Of a DNA stretch of 64,000 nt, positions 28,164 through 37,223 are shown in pieces. Each line of letters starts with the position of its first letter. The first letter of the stretch is position 1. The notes under the pieces are model-generated. The model was not told the DNA's origin. It searched no databases and saw only the letters and a program-made list of their open reading frames with translations. The stretch is from Litoreibacter meonggei. Lineage in GTDB: Bacteria; Pseudomonadota; Alphaproteobacteria; Rhodobacterales; Rhodobacteraceae. The stretch spans positions 124,001 to 188,000 of the forward strand of contig NZ_RCCE01000006.1 of assembly GCF_003663885.1 (NCBI RefSeq), read 5' to 3'. A program made the position numbers and the translations under genes.

Positions 28164-28336
28164 GGACATTCCTTTCCTGCGATCGGCGCGTCTCTGCTTT
28201 CCAGAGCGCTGGATATCACCGATCGTGTATAGCAAAGCCTTTAACTGGCTTACGTAGGGTATACGATTGGACAGGGTGTCTCACAATTACTCAAGAGACA
28301 AGGCCCACAAAGGGCGGTTCGGCAGTGATTTTTTCG

Positions 28337-29164
28337 CTATCCGAACAACGGTCGCTTCGCGCCTCCGGCTTGTGCTTCCCATGGCTTCGACACAGAAGGC
28401 ACACCAAACAGGTAGCCCTGAAGGCAATCAATTCCGATTTTATTAAGGTATTCAGCTTCTTGATGGCGTTCAATGCCTTCCGCAACGGTAAACATATCGA
28501 ACTGCTGAGCAATTGAAGCCAACGCCTGCATCAACACTTGATTGTCAGTATCTACATCAATGTTGCGGGCAAATGTTGTATCGATTTTCACGAGGTCAAA
28601 GTAAAAATCTTTGAAGTGCCGGAACGCGGTATACCCCGCCCCGAAATCATCCAATGCGAAAGATACCCCCCGCCGCTGCATGCGCGTCATGAAATCTGAC
28701 ACCAGATCAGGCATCAACAAAGCCGATGATTCGGTGATCTCAATGATAAGGCGCTCTCCAACTGTTGGATCGCGCAGCAATCCACGTTCAAGCGCGGTTT
28801 CCCATTCTGGATGACCGATGGACCGAGGCGACATGTTTATGGAAAGCCGAAGTCGCGGTTCCATCACAAGGCTTGCCACTCCTAGCTCTACTGCCAGACA
28901 ATCAATGAGACGCCCTTCTTCCCTGGACTCAATGGTATCAATGAACTCTTTCGCTGGGATGATCCGTCCTGTTTCATCCAAAACCCGAATCAACCCCTCG
29001 TAGAAGGCAACGCGGCTCGTGTCGCCGCACTGCACAATTGGCTGATATGCAAGCAAAACGTCCTTTTTACGCAGCGCAGAACGCACCACATCAAGCACGT
29101 GAGCATCGCGCTGCGAAATCGCGGCAGAAAGCGGACTATCTTCGGAATGAGGATCGAATGACAT
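28337..29164 (-). CDS. EAL-domain cyclic-di-GMP phosphodiesterase
   Basis: A 275-residue stand-alone EAL protein that hydrolyses c-di-GMP to pGpG. Catalytic motifs are conserved: YEGLIRV at the EAL position, SINMSPRS, EITES, LDDFGAGYTAF (the metal-binding DDFG loop), VKID, AEGIE and QGYLFG. The EAL triplet itself is EGL, a tolerated variant. There is no membrane or sensory domain. The ATG at 29164 is chosen as the start of MSFDPHSEDSP. Divergent from tag; a CtrA-type and a LexA-type box lie between. It probably tunes motility or biofilm switching. Confidence 0.86.
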   Translation of the reverse strand: MSFDPHSEDSPLSAAISQRDAHVLDVVRSALRKKDVLLAYQPIVQCGDTSRVAFYEGLIRVLDETGRIIPAKEFIDTIESREEGRLIDCLAVELGVASLVMEPRLRLSINMSPRSIGHPEWETALERGLLRDPTVGERLIIEITESSALLMPDLVSDFMTRMQRRGVSFALDDFGAGYTAFRHFKDFYFDLVKIDTTFARNIDVDTDNQVLMQALASIAQQFDMFTVAEGIERHQEAEYLNKIGIDCLQGYLFGVPSVSKPWEAQAGGAKRPLFG

Positions 29165-29213
29165 TGCGTGTTCTGCCCTAAGTTCTGACACACAATCTCT
29201 AGGCCACACGGCC

Positions 29214-29228
29214 TTAAATGCGAGTTAA
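29214..29228. promoter_or_regulatory. CtrA-type box (TTAA-N7-TTAA)
   Basis: TTAA at 29214-29217 and TTAA at 29225-29228 are separated by exactly 7 bases, the full CtrA consensus. It is 50 bases upstream of the EAL gene ATG and 73 bases before tag. c-di-GMP genes are frequent CtrA targets in Rhodobacteraceae. Confidence 0.6.
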
Positions 29229-29229
29229 T

Positions 29230-29244
29230 GTTCCAATTTTGTTC
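29230..29244. promoter_or_regulatory. LexA (SOS) box GTTC-N7-GTTC
   Basis: GTTC at 29230-29233 and GTTC at 29241-29244 with a 7-base spacer match the alphaproteobacterial LexA operator. It lies 57 bases before the tag start codon and only 1 base after the CtrA-type box. DNA repair genes such as tag are reasonable SOS targets. Confidence 0.62.
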
Positions 29245-29300
29245 TAATTGAGCTAAATAACGGTATAAATCTGCAAGGCTTTGGAACACAGGTGAAAATT

Positions 29301-29873
29301 ATGAGCGACCGTTGCGGCTGGTGTGGCACCGAAGAAATTTACGTCAATTATCATGACACTGAATGGGGTGTGCCTGAATATGACAGCCGCGCCTTATGGG
29401 AGAAGCTGATTCTAGATGGCTTCCAAGCGGGGCTAAGCTGGATCACCATTCTGAAAAAGCGCGAAGCATTCCGCGAAGCATTTGAAGATTTTGATCCCAA
29501 CATCATAGCAGGTTGGAGCGACGCGGATGTAGAGCGTCTTTTGCAGAACGCTGGTATTGTCCGCCATCGAGGCAAGATCGAAGCGACCATCGGCAATGCA
29601 CGTGCATGGCAAAAGATCGAACAACGCGAAGGATTCGACACCTTCTTATGGAAATATTTCGACGGCAAACCGCTGCAAAATAACTTTCAAAGTTTGAGTG
29701 ATGTACCTGGCTTCACCCCCCTCAGCACACAAATTTCAAAAGATTTGAAAAAAGAGGGATTCAAATTTTGCGGCCCCACCATCGTCTACGCCTTCGCGCA
29801 GGCCTGTGGGCTGATTAACGATCACCTTGTAACCTGCCCACGCCATAGCGAGGTGAAGAAGCTCGTCCGTTAA
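29301..29873 (+). CDS. tag: DNA-3-methyladenine glycosylase I
   Basis: A 190-residue alkylation-repair glycosylase that excises 3-methyladenine. MSDRCGWCGTEEIYVNYHDTEWGVP is typical of the family (cited by its ends), with the zinc site completed by the C-terminal HLVTCPRH. FQAGLSWITILKKREAF is the DNA-binding and catalytic region. The ATG at 29301 is used rather than the GTG at 29292. A GTTC-N7-GTTC box lies upstream. Its 3' end overlaps gnd by 4 bases. Confidence 0.93.
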   Translation: MSDRCGWCGTEEIYVNYHDTEWGVPEYDSRALWEKLILDGFQAGLSWITILKKREAFREAFEDFDPNIIAGWSDADVERLLQNAGIVRHRGKIEATIGNARAWQKIEQREGFDTFLWKYFDGKPLQNNFQSLSDVPGFTPLSTQISKDLKKEGFKFCGPTIVYAFAQACGLINDHLVTCPRHSEVKKLVR

Positions 29874-31276
29874 GCCCCCCAAGGCCCATGATGCGCGCCT
29901 TCTTTGTCGACACGCTCGAAGCTATGCGCGCCGAAAAAGTCACGTTGCGCTTGGATCATGTTTGCCGTCGAGCGACCCGTGCGCATAGCGTCATAATAAG
30001 CAAGACCTGCCGCCAACGCCGGCACCTGCAAACCGTGAGAGATAGCCATTGAAACAACTTTGCGCAGCGCAGGTGCGTTATCTTCGATTGCCTTGGCAAA
30101 GAACGGCGCAAACATCAGATTGTCTTGGGGGGCAGCGGTCAAAGCTTCGGCCATATCATTCAGCATGGTGGAGCGAATGATGCACCCCTCGCGCCAGACG
30201 CGGGCGATCTCGGGCATCGGCAAGGTCCATCCAAACTCGGCACTCGCCGCATTCAGCAAATGGAAACCCTGTGCGTAGCACATGATTTTGCCAGCGATCA
30301 GCGCTTGCTCCAGATCATCCCGGCTAAGCCCGTCAGCGGGTAGCGCCACGGGCGCAGCCCCGAATGTCGCCTCGCCGCGCTCGCGCTCTTGCTTCATTGC
30401 AGACAAGTTACGCGCAGCGACCGCAGCCTCGATCACTGGGATAGGAGCACCCAAATGTTGAGCCTCAATGACGGTCCAGCGACCGGTGCCTTTTTGCCCA
30501 GCGCGATCCAGAATAATATCAAGCACCGCGTTTCCGGTGTCGATATCTGTCGCCGCTGAAACCTTGCCGGAAATCTCTATCAAATAGGATTGCAGTGGTC
30601 CGTTATTCCATGTCTGGAACGCCTCGGCGCAGTTAGCCGCTGTGGCACCTTGCCCGTCACGCATGATCCCGTAGACCTCGGCGATCATCTGCATATCGGC
30701 ATACTCAATACCGTTATGGACAGCCTTCACAAAGTGACCAGCGCCGCCCTGCCCCATCCATGTGGCGCAGGGGGTGCCTTCGTAGTCGGCGGCAATGGCG
30801 GTGAGAATGTGGGCCACTTGATCCCACGCCTTCTTGCGTCCTCCGCCCATAATCGAAGGCCCGTGACGCGCGCCCTCTTCGCCGCCTGACACGCCGATAC
30901 CAAGAAACGGAACGCCGTCAGCCTCGGCTTGTGCGGCGCGTGCTTCAGTATCACGAAAATTGGCGTTGCCCGCGTCAATGATCAGATCATCCTTACCTAA
31001 CAACGGGCGAAGAGCTGAAATTTGCTCGTCCACAGCGCTACCGGCCGGAACCATCAGGATAATGGCACGGGGCTCTGCGATCGAGGCCACCAAGCTTTCA
31101 AGTGTGTCGCAAGGTGTAATGCGTTCAGCAAGATCACCCACCTCAGCATAGAACTCTTGGGTGCGAGTTGCGGTGCGGTTAAAAACCGAAATCGCGTGAC
31201 CCTTCTCCGCGATATTGAGGGAAAGCATGGCCCCCATCGTACCAAGCCCGATCAAGCCAATCTCAGATTTCGACAT
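29870..31276 (-). CDS. gnd: 6-phosphogluconate dehydrogenase, decarboxylating
   Basis: A 468-residue NADP-dependent dehydrogenase making ribulose 5-phosphate and CO2 in the oxidative pentose phosphate pathway. IGLGTMGAMLSLNIAEKG is the nucleotide loop; GVSGGEEGARHGPSIMGGG is the substrate signature with catalytic Lys/Glu further on. The full 468-residue length (not the short 300-residue type) fits the dimeric long form. GTTA-N4-TAAC lies 29 bases upstream. Its end overlaps tag convergently by 4 bases. Confidence 0.95.
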   Translation of the reverse strand: MSKSEIGLIGLGTMGAMLSLNIAEKGHAISVFNRTATRTQEFYAEVGDLAERITPCDTLESLVASIAEPRAIILMVPAGSAVDEQISALRPLLGKDDLIIDAGNANFRDTEARAAQAEADGVPFLGIGVSGGEEGARHGPSIMGGGRKKAWDQVAHILTAIAADYEGTPCATWMGQGGAGHFVKAVHNGIEYADMQMIAEVYGIMRDGQGATAANCAEAFQTWNNGPLQSYLIEISGKVSAATDIDTGNAVLDIILDRAGQKGTGRWTVIEAQHLGAPIPVIEAAVAARNLSAMKQERERGEATFGAAPVALPADGLSRDDLEQALIAGKIMCYAQGFHLLNAASAEFGWTLPMPEIARVWREGCIIRSTMLNDMAEALTAAPQDNLMFAPFFAKAIEDNAPALRKVVSMAISHGLQVPALAAGLAYYDAMRTGRSTANMIQAQRDFFGAHSFERVDKEGAHHGPWGA

Positions 31277-31305
31277 TGCAATATTCTCCCCAGTCTGCCT
31301 TCATC

Positions 31306-31319
31306 TGTTATCGCTAACG
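31306..31319. promoter_or_regulatory. LacI-type half-site pair upstream of gnd
   Basis: TGTTA-TCGC-TAACG at 31306-31319 has the GTTA-N4-TAAC spacing seen in many LacI/GntR sugar-repressor operators. It is 29 bases upstream of the gnd ATG and 56 bases before the divergent MATE gene. The centre is not symmetric; the regulator is unknown. Confidence 0.35.
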
Positions 31320-31375
31320 ACCTTAGGGGTCAAACCCATCTCTGATCACGCAGGTCAGAACTAGCAGGGAATTCC

Positions 31376-32734
31376 ATGCGCGACATTGATCTGACAGAAG
31401 GCTCCATTGCGAGCCATTTCAAAATGCTCGCAGTGCCAGCGGCCTTGGGTATGCTTTTCAGTACGCTTTACAATGTCGTCGATGTCTACTTTGCGGGCCA
31501 AATCTCGACCCAAGCTCAGGCGGGGTTGGCGATTGGATTTCAAGCGTTCTTCATTACGATGTCCGTAGGCTTCGGCCTCGGGTCGGCCATGAGCGCCCTT
31601 GTTGGCAATGCCAGAGGCAAGAAAGACGACAATGCAGCGCGGCAGTTGGCATCACAAGGCATAGGCTTCGGGATTGCCGCGGTTGTTGTGTTGATGATCG
31701 GCGCAGCCTTTGCCGGGCCAAGTGTTATCGCACTGGTATCCGAACCGGGAGAGTACCGCGACGCTGCAACAGACTATTTTCAATGGCTCATCATTGCGCT
31801 TCCTGGATTCTTGCTGGCCTACGGGGCGAACGGCATATTGCAGGCACATGGCGACACCGTGTCTATGCAGCGCGCGATGATGGTGGCTTTTGTAGCCAAT
31901 ATCGGCCTCAATCCGCTGCTGATCTATGGCATCCCCGGCCTTATCCCCGGCCTTGGCCTAAACGGCATAGCGATTGCTACGGTCATTAGCCAAACTGGGG
32001 TGATGGTTTGGATACTCTATCAGGTTTTGGGCCGCCGGATCATGGAAGGGTTTCAACCGAGCTGGCTAAAGCCAAACCTCTCGAGCTATCGCGAGATCAC
32101 TGAACAGATGTTGCCGACAACCACCGCTATCATGGTCATGTTTATCTCTGGCTTCGTTGTACAGTTCGCCCTCAAGGGGTTCGGAGCACAGGCAATCGCT
32201 GCTTATGGCATTGCGCTCAGGGTCGAGCAAATCCTGCTCCTGCCTGTTCTGGGCATGACGGGGGCCCTGTTGCCCATTGCTGCGCAGAATTACGGGGCTG
32301 AACAATTCGACCGCGTACGTGAAGCGCTCTTCTTTTGTTGGAAGCTGGGGTTTGTGATGACCTTTGCCGCCTTTCCCATCCTCTGGTTCGCATCCCCGTA
32401 TGTCGTGGCTTTGTTCAACGACGATCCAGATGTCGTGCGCATTGGCGTGAGCTACCTTCGCGTCGACGGGTTCCTGTTCCCGATCTATATGATGCTCTTC
32501 GCCATCAACTCGTTCCTGCAAGCCCTCAAGCGCCCCGTTTGGACTTTGTGGATCAGCGTGTACCGCCAAGGCTTTGGCGTCGCGTTCTTTATCTGGATAT
32601 ACGTTTCGCTAATCGGAATGGACGTGTGGGGCGTCTGGATCGGCATTGCGACAGCGGTAATAACTGGTTGGGGTATTGCGATGGTAGTGACCAAACGTAT
32701 CGCAAGTGAAAAGATCGGTGGCCTTACGGGTTAG
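31376..32734 (+). CDS. MATE family multidrug/cation efflux transporter
   Basis: A 452-residue protein with about twelve helices in two repeats, typical of the MATE/NorM superfamily. MLFSTLYNVVDVYFAGQIS and the second-repeat FVVQFALKGFGAQAIAAYG are the family segments. It exchanges cationic drugs or metabolites for Na+ or H+. It lies divergent from gnd and overlaps the convergent ccoS gene by 11 bases. The natural substrate is unknown. Confidence 0.9.
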   Translation: MRDIDLTEGSIASHFKMLAVPAALGMLFSTLYNVVDVYFAGQISTQAQAGLAIGFQAFFITMSVGFGLGSAMSALVGNARGKKDDNAARQLASQGIGFGIAAVVVLMIGAAFAGPSVIALVSEPGEYRDAATDYFQWLIIALPGFLLAYGANGILQAHGDTVSMQRAMMVAFVANIGLNPLLIYGIPGLIPGLGLNGIAIATVISQTGVMVWILYQVLGRRIMEGFQPSWLKPNLSSYREITEQMLPTTTAIMVMFISGFVVQFALKGFGAQAIAAYGIALRVEQILLLPVLGMTGALLPIAAQNYGAEQFDRVREALFFCWKLGFVMTFAAFPILWFASPYVVALFNDDPDVVRIGVSYLRVDGFLFPIYMMLFAINSFLQALKRPVWTLWISVYRQGFGVAFFIWIYVSLIGMDVWGVWIGIATAVITGWGIAMVVTKRIASEKIGGLTG

Positions 32735-32876
32735 GCTCATCATCATCGAACAAGATACGCGCCGCGTCCCCTTCGATGTCTTCATACTGATTGTGCCGCA
32801 CCGTCCATAGAAAGGCGGCAATACCCATCCCGCCAAGGATCAGGGACACTGGAATAAGGATCACGAGCACATTCAT
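32724..32876 (-). CDS. ccoS: cbb3-type cytochrome oxidase assembly protein CcoS
   Basis: A 50-residue single-pass membrane protein, MNVLVILIPVSLILGGMGIA (helix about residues 2-24) with the acidic tail typical of CcoS, including YEDIEGDAARILFDDD. It is needed to insert redox cofactors (heme b and copper) into CcoN. The ATG at 32876 overlaps the ccoI stop by 4 bases. It completes ccoGHIS. It is too short for many automated callers but the family match is direct. Confidence 0.88.
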   Translation of the reverse strand: MNVLVILIPVSLILGGMGIAAFLWTVRHNQYEDIEGDAARILFDDDEPNP

Positions 32877-35032
32877 GCCCGAACCCTTAGCGCGTTCAAG
32901 ATCACGAGGATAGAGGAACTGGACATCGCCAACGCCGCCATCAAGGGGCTGGCGAACCCCAATACCGCCAGCGGTACCGCGACTGCGTTGTAACAAATTG
33001 CAATACCGAAGTTTTCGCGGATGCGTGCGCGGGCGCTGCGGGACACCTTCAACGCGTCCTGCACTGGCGCGAGCGAACGGCCCAGCAATACAATGTCCGA
33101 GGTGGCACGTGTTGCGTCAACGCCGGACGCTGGCGAAATTGACACAAACGCCTGTGCCATCGCTCCCATATCGTTCAAGCCATCCCCCACCATCAAGACG
33201 CGCTTGCCCTGACTTTGGAGGGTCGCAAGGTGGTCAATTTTGTCCGCTGGCAACATATCGCCCTTGGACCGCTCCAAACCCAAACGCGCACCAAGCTTGG
33301 CAGCTGCGAACTCGGTGTCCCCAGACAACAGCTCTACGTGCAAGCCTTGCGACTGGATGCTGGCAACCAAGTCTTGCGCTCCGGGGCGCAGGGATTCGTC
33401 GATACGCAAAACTTGCTCCGCTGCATCACCGCGTTGGAATACAGTGCCGCCTACTGCTGTTTGCGATTTGCCCAAGCGCACGCGTTCAAGGCCATCAAGC
33501 CCCTCTACTCCACGGCCCGCAATCTCATGAATGTCATCAAGACTAGTCGGAGTGACCTGCATGCCCTCTAGGGCAGCAGCCAGTAGGCGCGATATAGGAT
33601 GGGCCGACGACTGGCTCAAAGCCAAAACCACGGCACGATCTTCGGCCGATAGATTCTGCAGATCTTCGAGGATCGGGGTGCCGTCCGTCAATGTTCCTGT
33701 CTTGTCAAAAACAACCGCATCAACCTCCGCCAGCCGCTCTAGGGCCGTGGCAGACTTAATTAGCAATCCTTTGCGAAACAAGCTGCCGGACGCCGCAGTG
33801 GTAACGGCAGGCACCGCCAGTCCAAGCGCGCAAGGGCAAGTGATGATCAATGTTGCAATCGCGATATTGAGCGAATAGCGGACATCGCCCGTCACGATAA
33901 ACCACCCGATAAACGCAAATGCGGCCACACCATGCACCAGCGGCGCATATAGCCGCGCGGCACGATCCGCCAATGGTGTGTAATGCGAGCGCCCACTTTC
34001 CGCGACCGCGACCATCTCCGCCATGCGGCGCAGCGTTGTGTCCTGACCGACCGCGGTTGCGCGAACGATCAACGGGTTAGACAGATTTACCTCGCCCGAG
34101 ACGACCTCGTGACCGACCTGCGCCGCCACCGGCAGGCTTTCGCCCGTCAGAAGTGATCGGTCCAACTGCGAACGGCCAGCGTCGATAACGCCATCCACCG
34201 GCAGGCGCCCACCCGCAGGTACTTGAACAAGATCGCCCACCACGATGTCAGCAGCCTTAACACGCACAGGCTCCCCGCCACGAAGGCAAGTGGCCGAAGG
34301 GACCTCCAACGCGGCCAATTCCTGCGCAGCTGAGCGTGCTGCTGCGCGGGTGCGATGATCCAGATATCGACCAATCAACAAGAAAAAAGTCAGCGACAAA
34401 GCTGCGTCGAAATAAGCGTCTTCGCCACCAGCCATCGTCTCGTAAAGCGACAACCCGCTTGCAAGAAGGATCGCAAGGGAGATCGGCACTTCCATATTGA
34501 CCCTGCCAACACGCAGCACGGAAAGCGCGGACGCAAAGAAGGGTCGCGCGGCGAACGCTACGGCGGGCAAGGCGATAATGGCTGAGATCCAGTGAAATAG
34601 TTGGCGCGTCGCATCAGCCGCCCCCGCCCAGACCGCCACCGACAAGATCATCACGTTCATCATGGCGAAGCCCGCTACAGCCAAGCGTAACAGCAACGCC
34701 CGCCCTGCGGCATCGCCCTCACCAGCGCGCAAGGTATCGCTGTCCAGCGGTAGGGCTTCGAACCCCAATTCCAATAGCGCATTGATCAAGCTGTCTTCGT
34801 CTGCATCACCACGGGTTTGAACCGATACTCGTTTCAGACTGAGGTTCACACGTGCATCAAGCACATCCGGAAGCCGTGACAGGCCGCGCTCGACCCCCGA
34901 CACGCAGGCCGCGCAATGGATGCCGGGCAAGGACAACGAAACCGTGTCCCCTGCGGAGGACGCTGGAAAGCTGCGTGCAGTCTCCTCCGCGAGCGGCGCA
35001 CCCGCACAACCGGGACAGCTCATTACGCTCAT
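32873..35032 (-). CDS. ccoI: cbb3 oxidase copper-transporting P-type ATPase CcoI
   Basis: A 719-residue P1B-type ATPase. A metal-binding domain has GIHCAACVSGVERGL; the transmembrane CPC motif (CPCALGLAVP), the DKTGTLTDG phosphorylation site and the HP motif (SSAHPIS) identify a copper exporter of the CcoI/FixI subtype. An extra N-terminal cysteine cluster SCPGCAG is typical of CcoI. It supplies copper for the CuB centre of cbb3 oxidase. It overlaps ccoH and ccoS by 4 bases each. Confidence 0.93.
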   Translation of the reverse strand: MSVMSCPGCAGAPLAEETARSFPASSAGDTVSLSLPGIHCAACVSGVERGLSRLPDVLDARVNLSLKRVSVQTRGDADEDSLINALLELGFEALPLDSDTLRAGEGDAAGRALLLRLAVAGFAMMNVMILSVAVWAGAADATRQLFHWISAIIALPAVAFAARPFFASALSVLRVGRVNMEVPISLAILLASGLSLYETMAGGEDAYFDAALSLTFFLLIGRYLDHRTRAAARSAAQELAALEVPSATCLRGGEPVRVKAADIVVGDLVQVPAGGRLPVDGVIDAGRSQLDRSLLTGESLPVAAQVGHEVVSGEVNLSNPLIVRATAVGQDTTLRRMAEMVAVAESGRSHYTPLADRAARLYAPLVHGVAAFAFIGWFIVTGDVRYSLNIAIATLIITCPCALGLAVPAVTTAASGSLFRKGLLIKSATALERLAEVDAVVFDKTGTLTDGTPILEDLQNLSAEDRAVVLALSQSSAHPISRLLAAALEGMQVTPTSLDDIHEIAGRGVEGLDGLERVRLGKSQTAVGGTVFQRGDAAEQVLRIDESLRPGAQDLVASIQSQGLHVELLSGDTEFAAAKLGARLGLERSKGDMLPADKIDHLATLQSQGKRVLMVGDGLNDMGAMAQAFVSISPASGVDATRATSDIVLLGRSLAPVQDALKVSRSARARIRENFGIAICYNAVAVPLAVLGFASPLMAALAMSSSSILVILNALRVRA

Positions 35033-35481
35033 TTTGGGACTACAAATGGAATCCGCTGCTCAAACACAGTTCCATCTTCTGCGATCGCCCTCAAGCGAAG
35101 GTTCCAGTTTCCCGATGCCAACTCAGCAGCGGCCAGATGCGCCGTTCCATCAAAACTGAACGCAGGCGATTGATCCTGGCTTATATTGGTAGCACGCCCC
35201 AGAGTAGAGTTGATTGACGCTGGATCCACTGGTCCGCTCGCGTCTCTGATTTCAAGGCGCAGCACTCCATCTGCGTATCCGGCCTTCACATCCCAACCTA
35301 AGGAAAGCTGCGCCTTACGGCGCGCATCAAAGCTCTGGCTCGCAACATAGGAGTTCTTCGTCTCAAGTCCTGGGAAGGTCCGGACTGCCTGGAACGCGAG
35401 CGTCAAGTTAACACCGATAATAATGCTAAACCCGAACGCAAACATCGCGAAGACGTGGATGCCTTTTATCTCCCGAGTCAT
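35029..35481 (-). CDS. ccoH: cbb3 oxidase assembly protein CcoH (FixH)
   Basis: A 150-residue protein with one N-terminal membrane helix (about residues 9-30) and a periplasmic domain of the FixH family, including the LSLGWDVKAGYADGVLRLEI-type beta segment. CcoH binds CcoN/CcoP during assembly of the oxidase. It overlaps ccoG and ccoI by 4 bases each, so all four genes form one translationally coupled operon. Confidence 0.9.
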   Translation of the reverse strand: MTREIKGIHVFAMFAFGFSIIIGVNLTLAFQAVRTFPGLETKNSYVASQSFDARRKAQLSLGWDVKAGYADGVLRLEIRDASGPVDPASINSTLGRATNISQDQSPAFSFDGTAHLAAAELASGNWNLRLRAIAEDGTVFEQRIPFVVPK

Positions 35482-36899
35482 CGGCCAGCTTCCTTCCCGT
35501 TGAACACTGAATTGGTATGGGCGCGTTCGCCAGAGATTACGTCCTCCACCCAGAAACGCAAATCGGTGCGTGCCGCAGTGGCACTTGGGTCACCACGGCG
35601 GGCAGTTACATACACCCGCTGAAGTTTTGTTTCGTTTGCAGGAACGACAACACTCATCAGATCCGTCCCTTCCAGATCGATGCGCAGCACTTCTTCCGAT
35701 GTCAGCGACATGTGGAACTCTCGATCATCGCCGTGCTTGTTCAGCAACCGGATATCATAGGCGTTGCGGATCGAGCCGTCGGACATCGTCACAAAGGTCG
35801 GATTACGAATAGGCGAAACCGTCATATCGATCTCTGGGCGAATGAACAATGCGAACAGAAGCCCCAAGCCAATTGTTGACCACAAAAAAGTGTAAACCAG
35901 TGTACGGGGGTGCAAGATATGCTTCCAGATGGGTTTAGGCTTGCCGCCAGCACGTTCGACCGGCTCATCCGACAGCGCCAGATAATCGATCAATCCGCGC
36001 TCTTTGCCAACCTTCGCCATAATGTCGTCGCAGGCATCAATACACAGGGCACAGGTGATACACTCCATCTGCTGCCCATCCCGAATGTCGATCCCCATAG
36101 GGCAGACATTCACGCAAGCCATGCAGTCGATGCAATCGCCAGTTGTCCCATCGTGTTTTTTGCCCCGAGGTTCGCCGCGCCATTCGCGGTAACCAACCGT
36201 GATCGTATCCTCATCCATCATCGCACCTTGAATCCGCGGCCATGGGCACATGTAGATACAAACCTGTTCACGCATGAAGCCGCCGAATACGAAGGTCGTC
36301 GCCGTCAGCACGCCAATCGTAGCATAAGCAACTGGGTGGGCATTAAAGGTCACAAGATCAACAGCCAGCTTTGGCGCATCCGTGAAATAGAACACCCAAG
36401 CGCCGCCAGTTGCGATCGCGATCAGCAACCAAACCAGCCACTTAGTGAACCGGAGCCGCCATTTGCGAATATCCCATTTAGCCCTCCAAAGACGAACACG
36501 GGCGTTCCGGTCACCCTCAATCCAGCGTTCCACAAGGATAAACAGGTCTGTCCACACGGTCTGGGGGCACGTATAGCCGCACCACACGCGGCCCAACGCC
36601 GAGGTAAACAGAAACAGGCCAAGACCGGCCATAATGAGAAGGCCGGCCACGAAGTAGAACTCGTGCGGCCATATCTCAATCCAGAAGAAGTAAAAGCGCC
36701 GCCCTGCGAGGTCAATCAAGACAGCTTGATCTGGCAAATTGGGCCCACGGTCCCAACGAATCCAAGGAGTTAGGTAGTATATCCCCAACGTGATTGCCAT
36801 AATCCACCACTTGAACGTGCGGAAAAATCCACTGACTTTGCGCGGAAAAATCGGCTCCTGTGCAGCATACAGGGCGGGTGGAGTATCGGTTTTGCTCAT
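35478..36899 (-). CDS. ccoG: Cytochrome oxidase accessory ferredoxin-like protein CcoG (RdxA)
   Basis: A 473-residue polytopic membrane protein with two four-cysteine ferredoxin clusters (CIDCMACVNVCPMGID and MECITCALCIDACDD) between helices, and a C-terminal Ig-like domain. CcoG is a Cu2+ reductase needed for cbb3 copper supply. It is the first gene of ccoGHIS. An FNR box centred about 75 bases upstream predicts oxygen-controlled expression. Confidence 0.93.
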   Translation of the reverse strand: MSKTDTPPALYAAQEPIFPRKVSGFFRTFKWWIMAITLGIYYLTPWIRWDRGPNLPDQAVLIDLAGRRFYFFWIEIWPHEFYFVAGLLIMAGLGLFLFTSALGRVWCGYTCPQTVWTDLFILVERWIEGDRNARVRLWRAKWDIRKWRLRFTKWLVWLLIAIATGGAWVFYFTDAPKLAVDLVTFNAHPVAYATIGVLTATTFVFGGFMREQVCIYMCPWPRIQGAMMDEDTITVGYREWRGEPRGKKHDGTTGDCIDCMACVNVCPMGIDIRDGQQMECITCALCIDACDDIMAKVGKERGLIDYLALSDEPVERAGGKPKPIWKHILHPRTLVYTFLWSTIGLGLLFALFIRPEIDMTVSPIRNPTFVTMSDGSIRNAYDIRLLNKHGDDREFHMSLTSEEVLRIDLEGTDLMSVVVPANETKLQRVYVTARRGDPSATAARTDLRFWVEDVISGERAHTNSVFNGKEAGR

Positions 36900-37223
36900 T
36901 TCAGAATCGTCCGGAATTTTTTCATCTGTTCGCAGCGTGTGTTTGCAATCATAGCACTTACAGGTCCTTGACCCAGATCAATCGGCAAACTGCGACATCA
37001 TCGTCCGGCTGGATAGCGCGGCCAGATCGTGTTATGCATCTCGCGTCAACATGGAGATTTTATGTCCCGTTAAAGTGGGGAGCAACAAAGCTCCCGACGA
37101 AAAGCCGAAACTCAATCGCGCGTCTGCTGATATTTAGCAGGCGAGGGTTTGGCTTGAGTCTTCCAAAACACTCTAACTCACCGCCGGGCAACGCCCGAAG
37201 CCGGAACATGAAAGCACGCATCT
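36900..37223. other. Intergenic region between ccoG and rsgA
   Basis: 324 bases without a credible gene. It contains the FNR box at 36968-36981 and a 6-bp-stem hairpin, GGGAGC (37078-37083) with GCTCCC (37090-37095), without a T run. The open frames here lack ribosome-binding sites and family resemblance. Both flanking genes point outward, so promoters for both are expected. Confidence 0.6.
36968..36981. promoter_or_regulatory. FNR/FnrL box upstream of ccoG
   Basis: TTGAC-CCAG-ATCAA matches TTGAT-N4-ATCAA at nine of ten half-site positions. It is 69 bases upstream of the ccoG ATG and 243 bases before rsgA. This fits activation of ccoGHIS by FnrL under low oxygen. Confidence 0.75.

Noticed and set aside
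29170-29185. Second GTTC pair as a LexA box
   Set aside because: The spacing is 8 bases, not 7, so it does not meet the LexA consensus.
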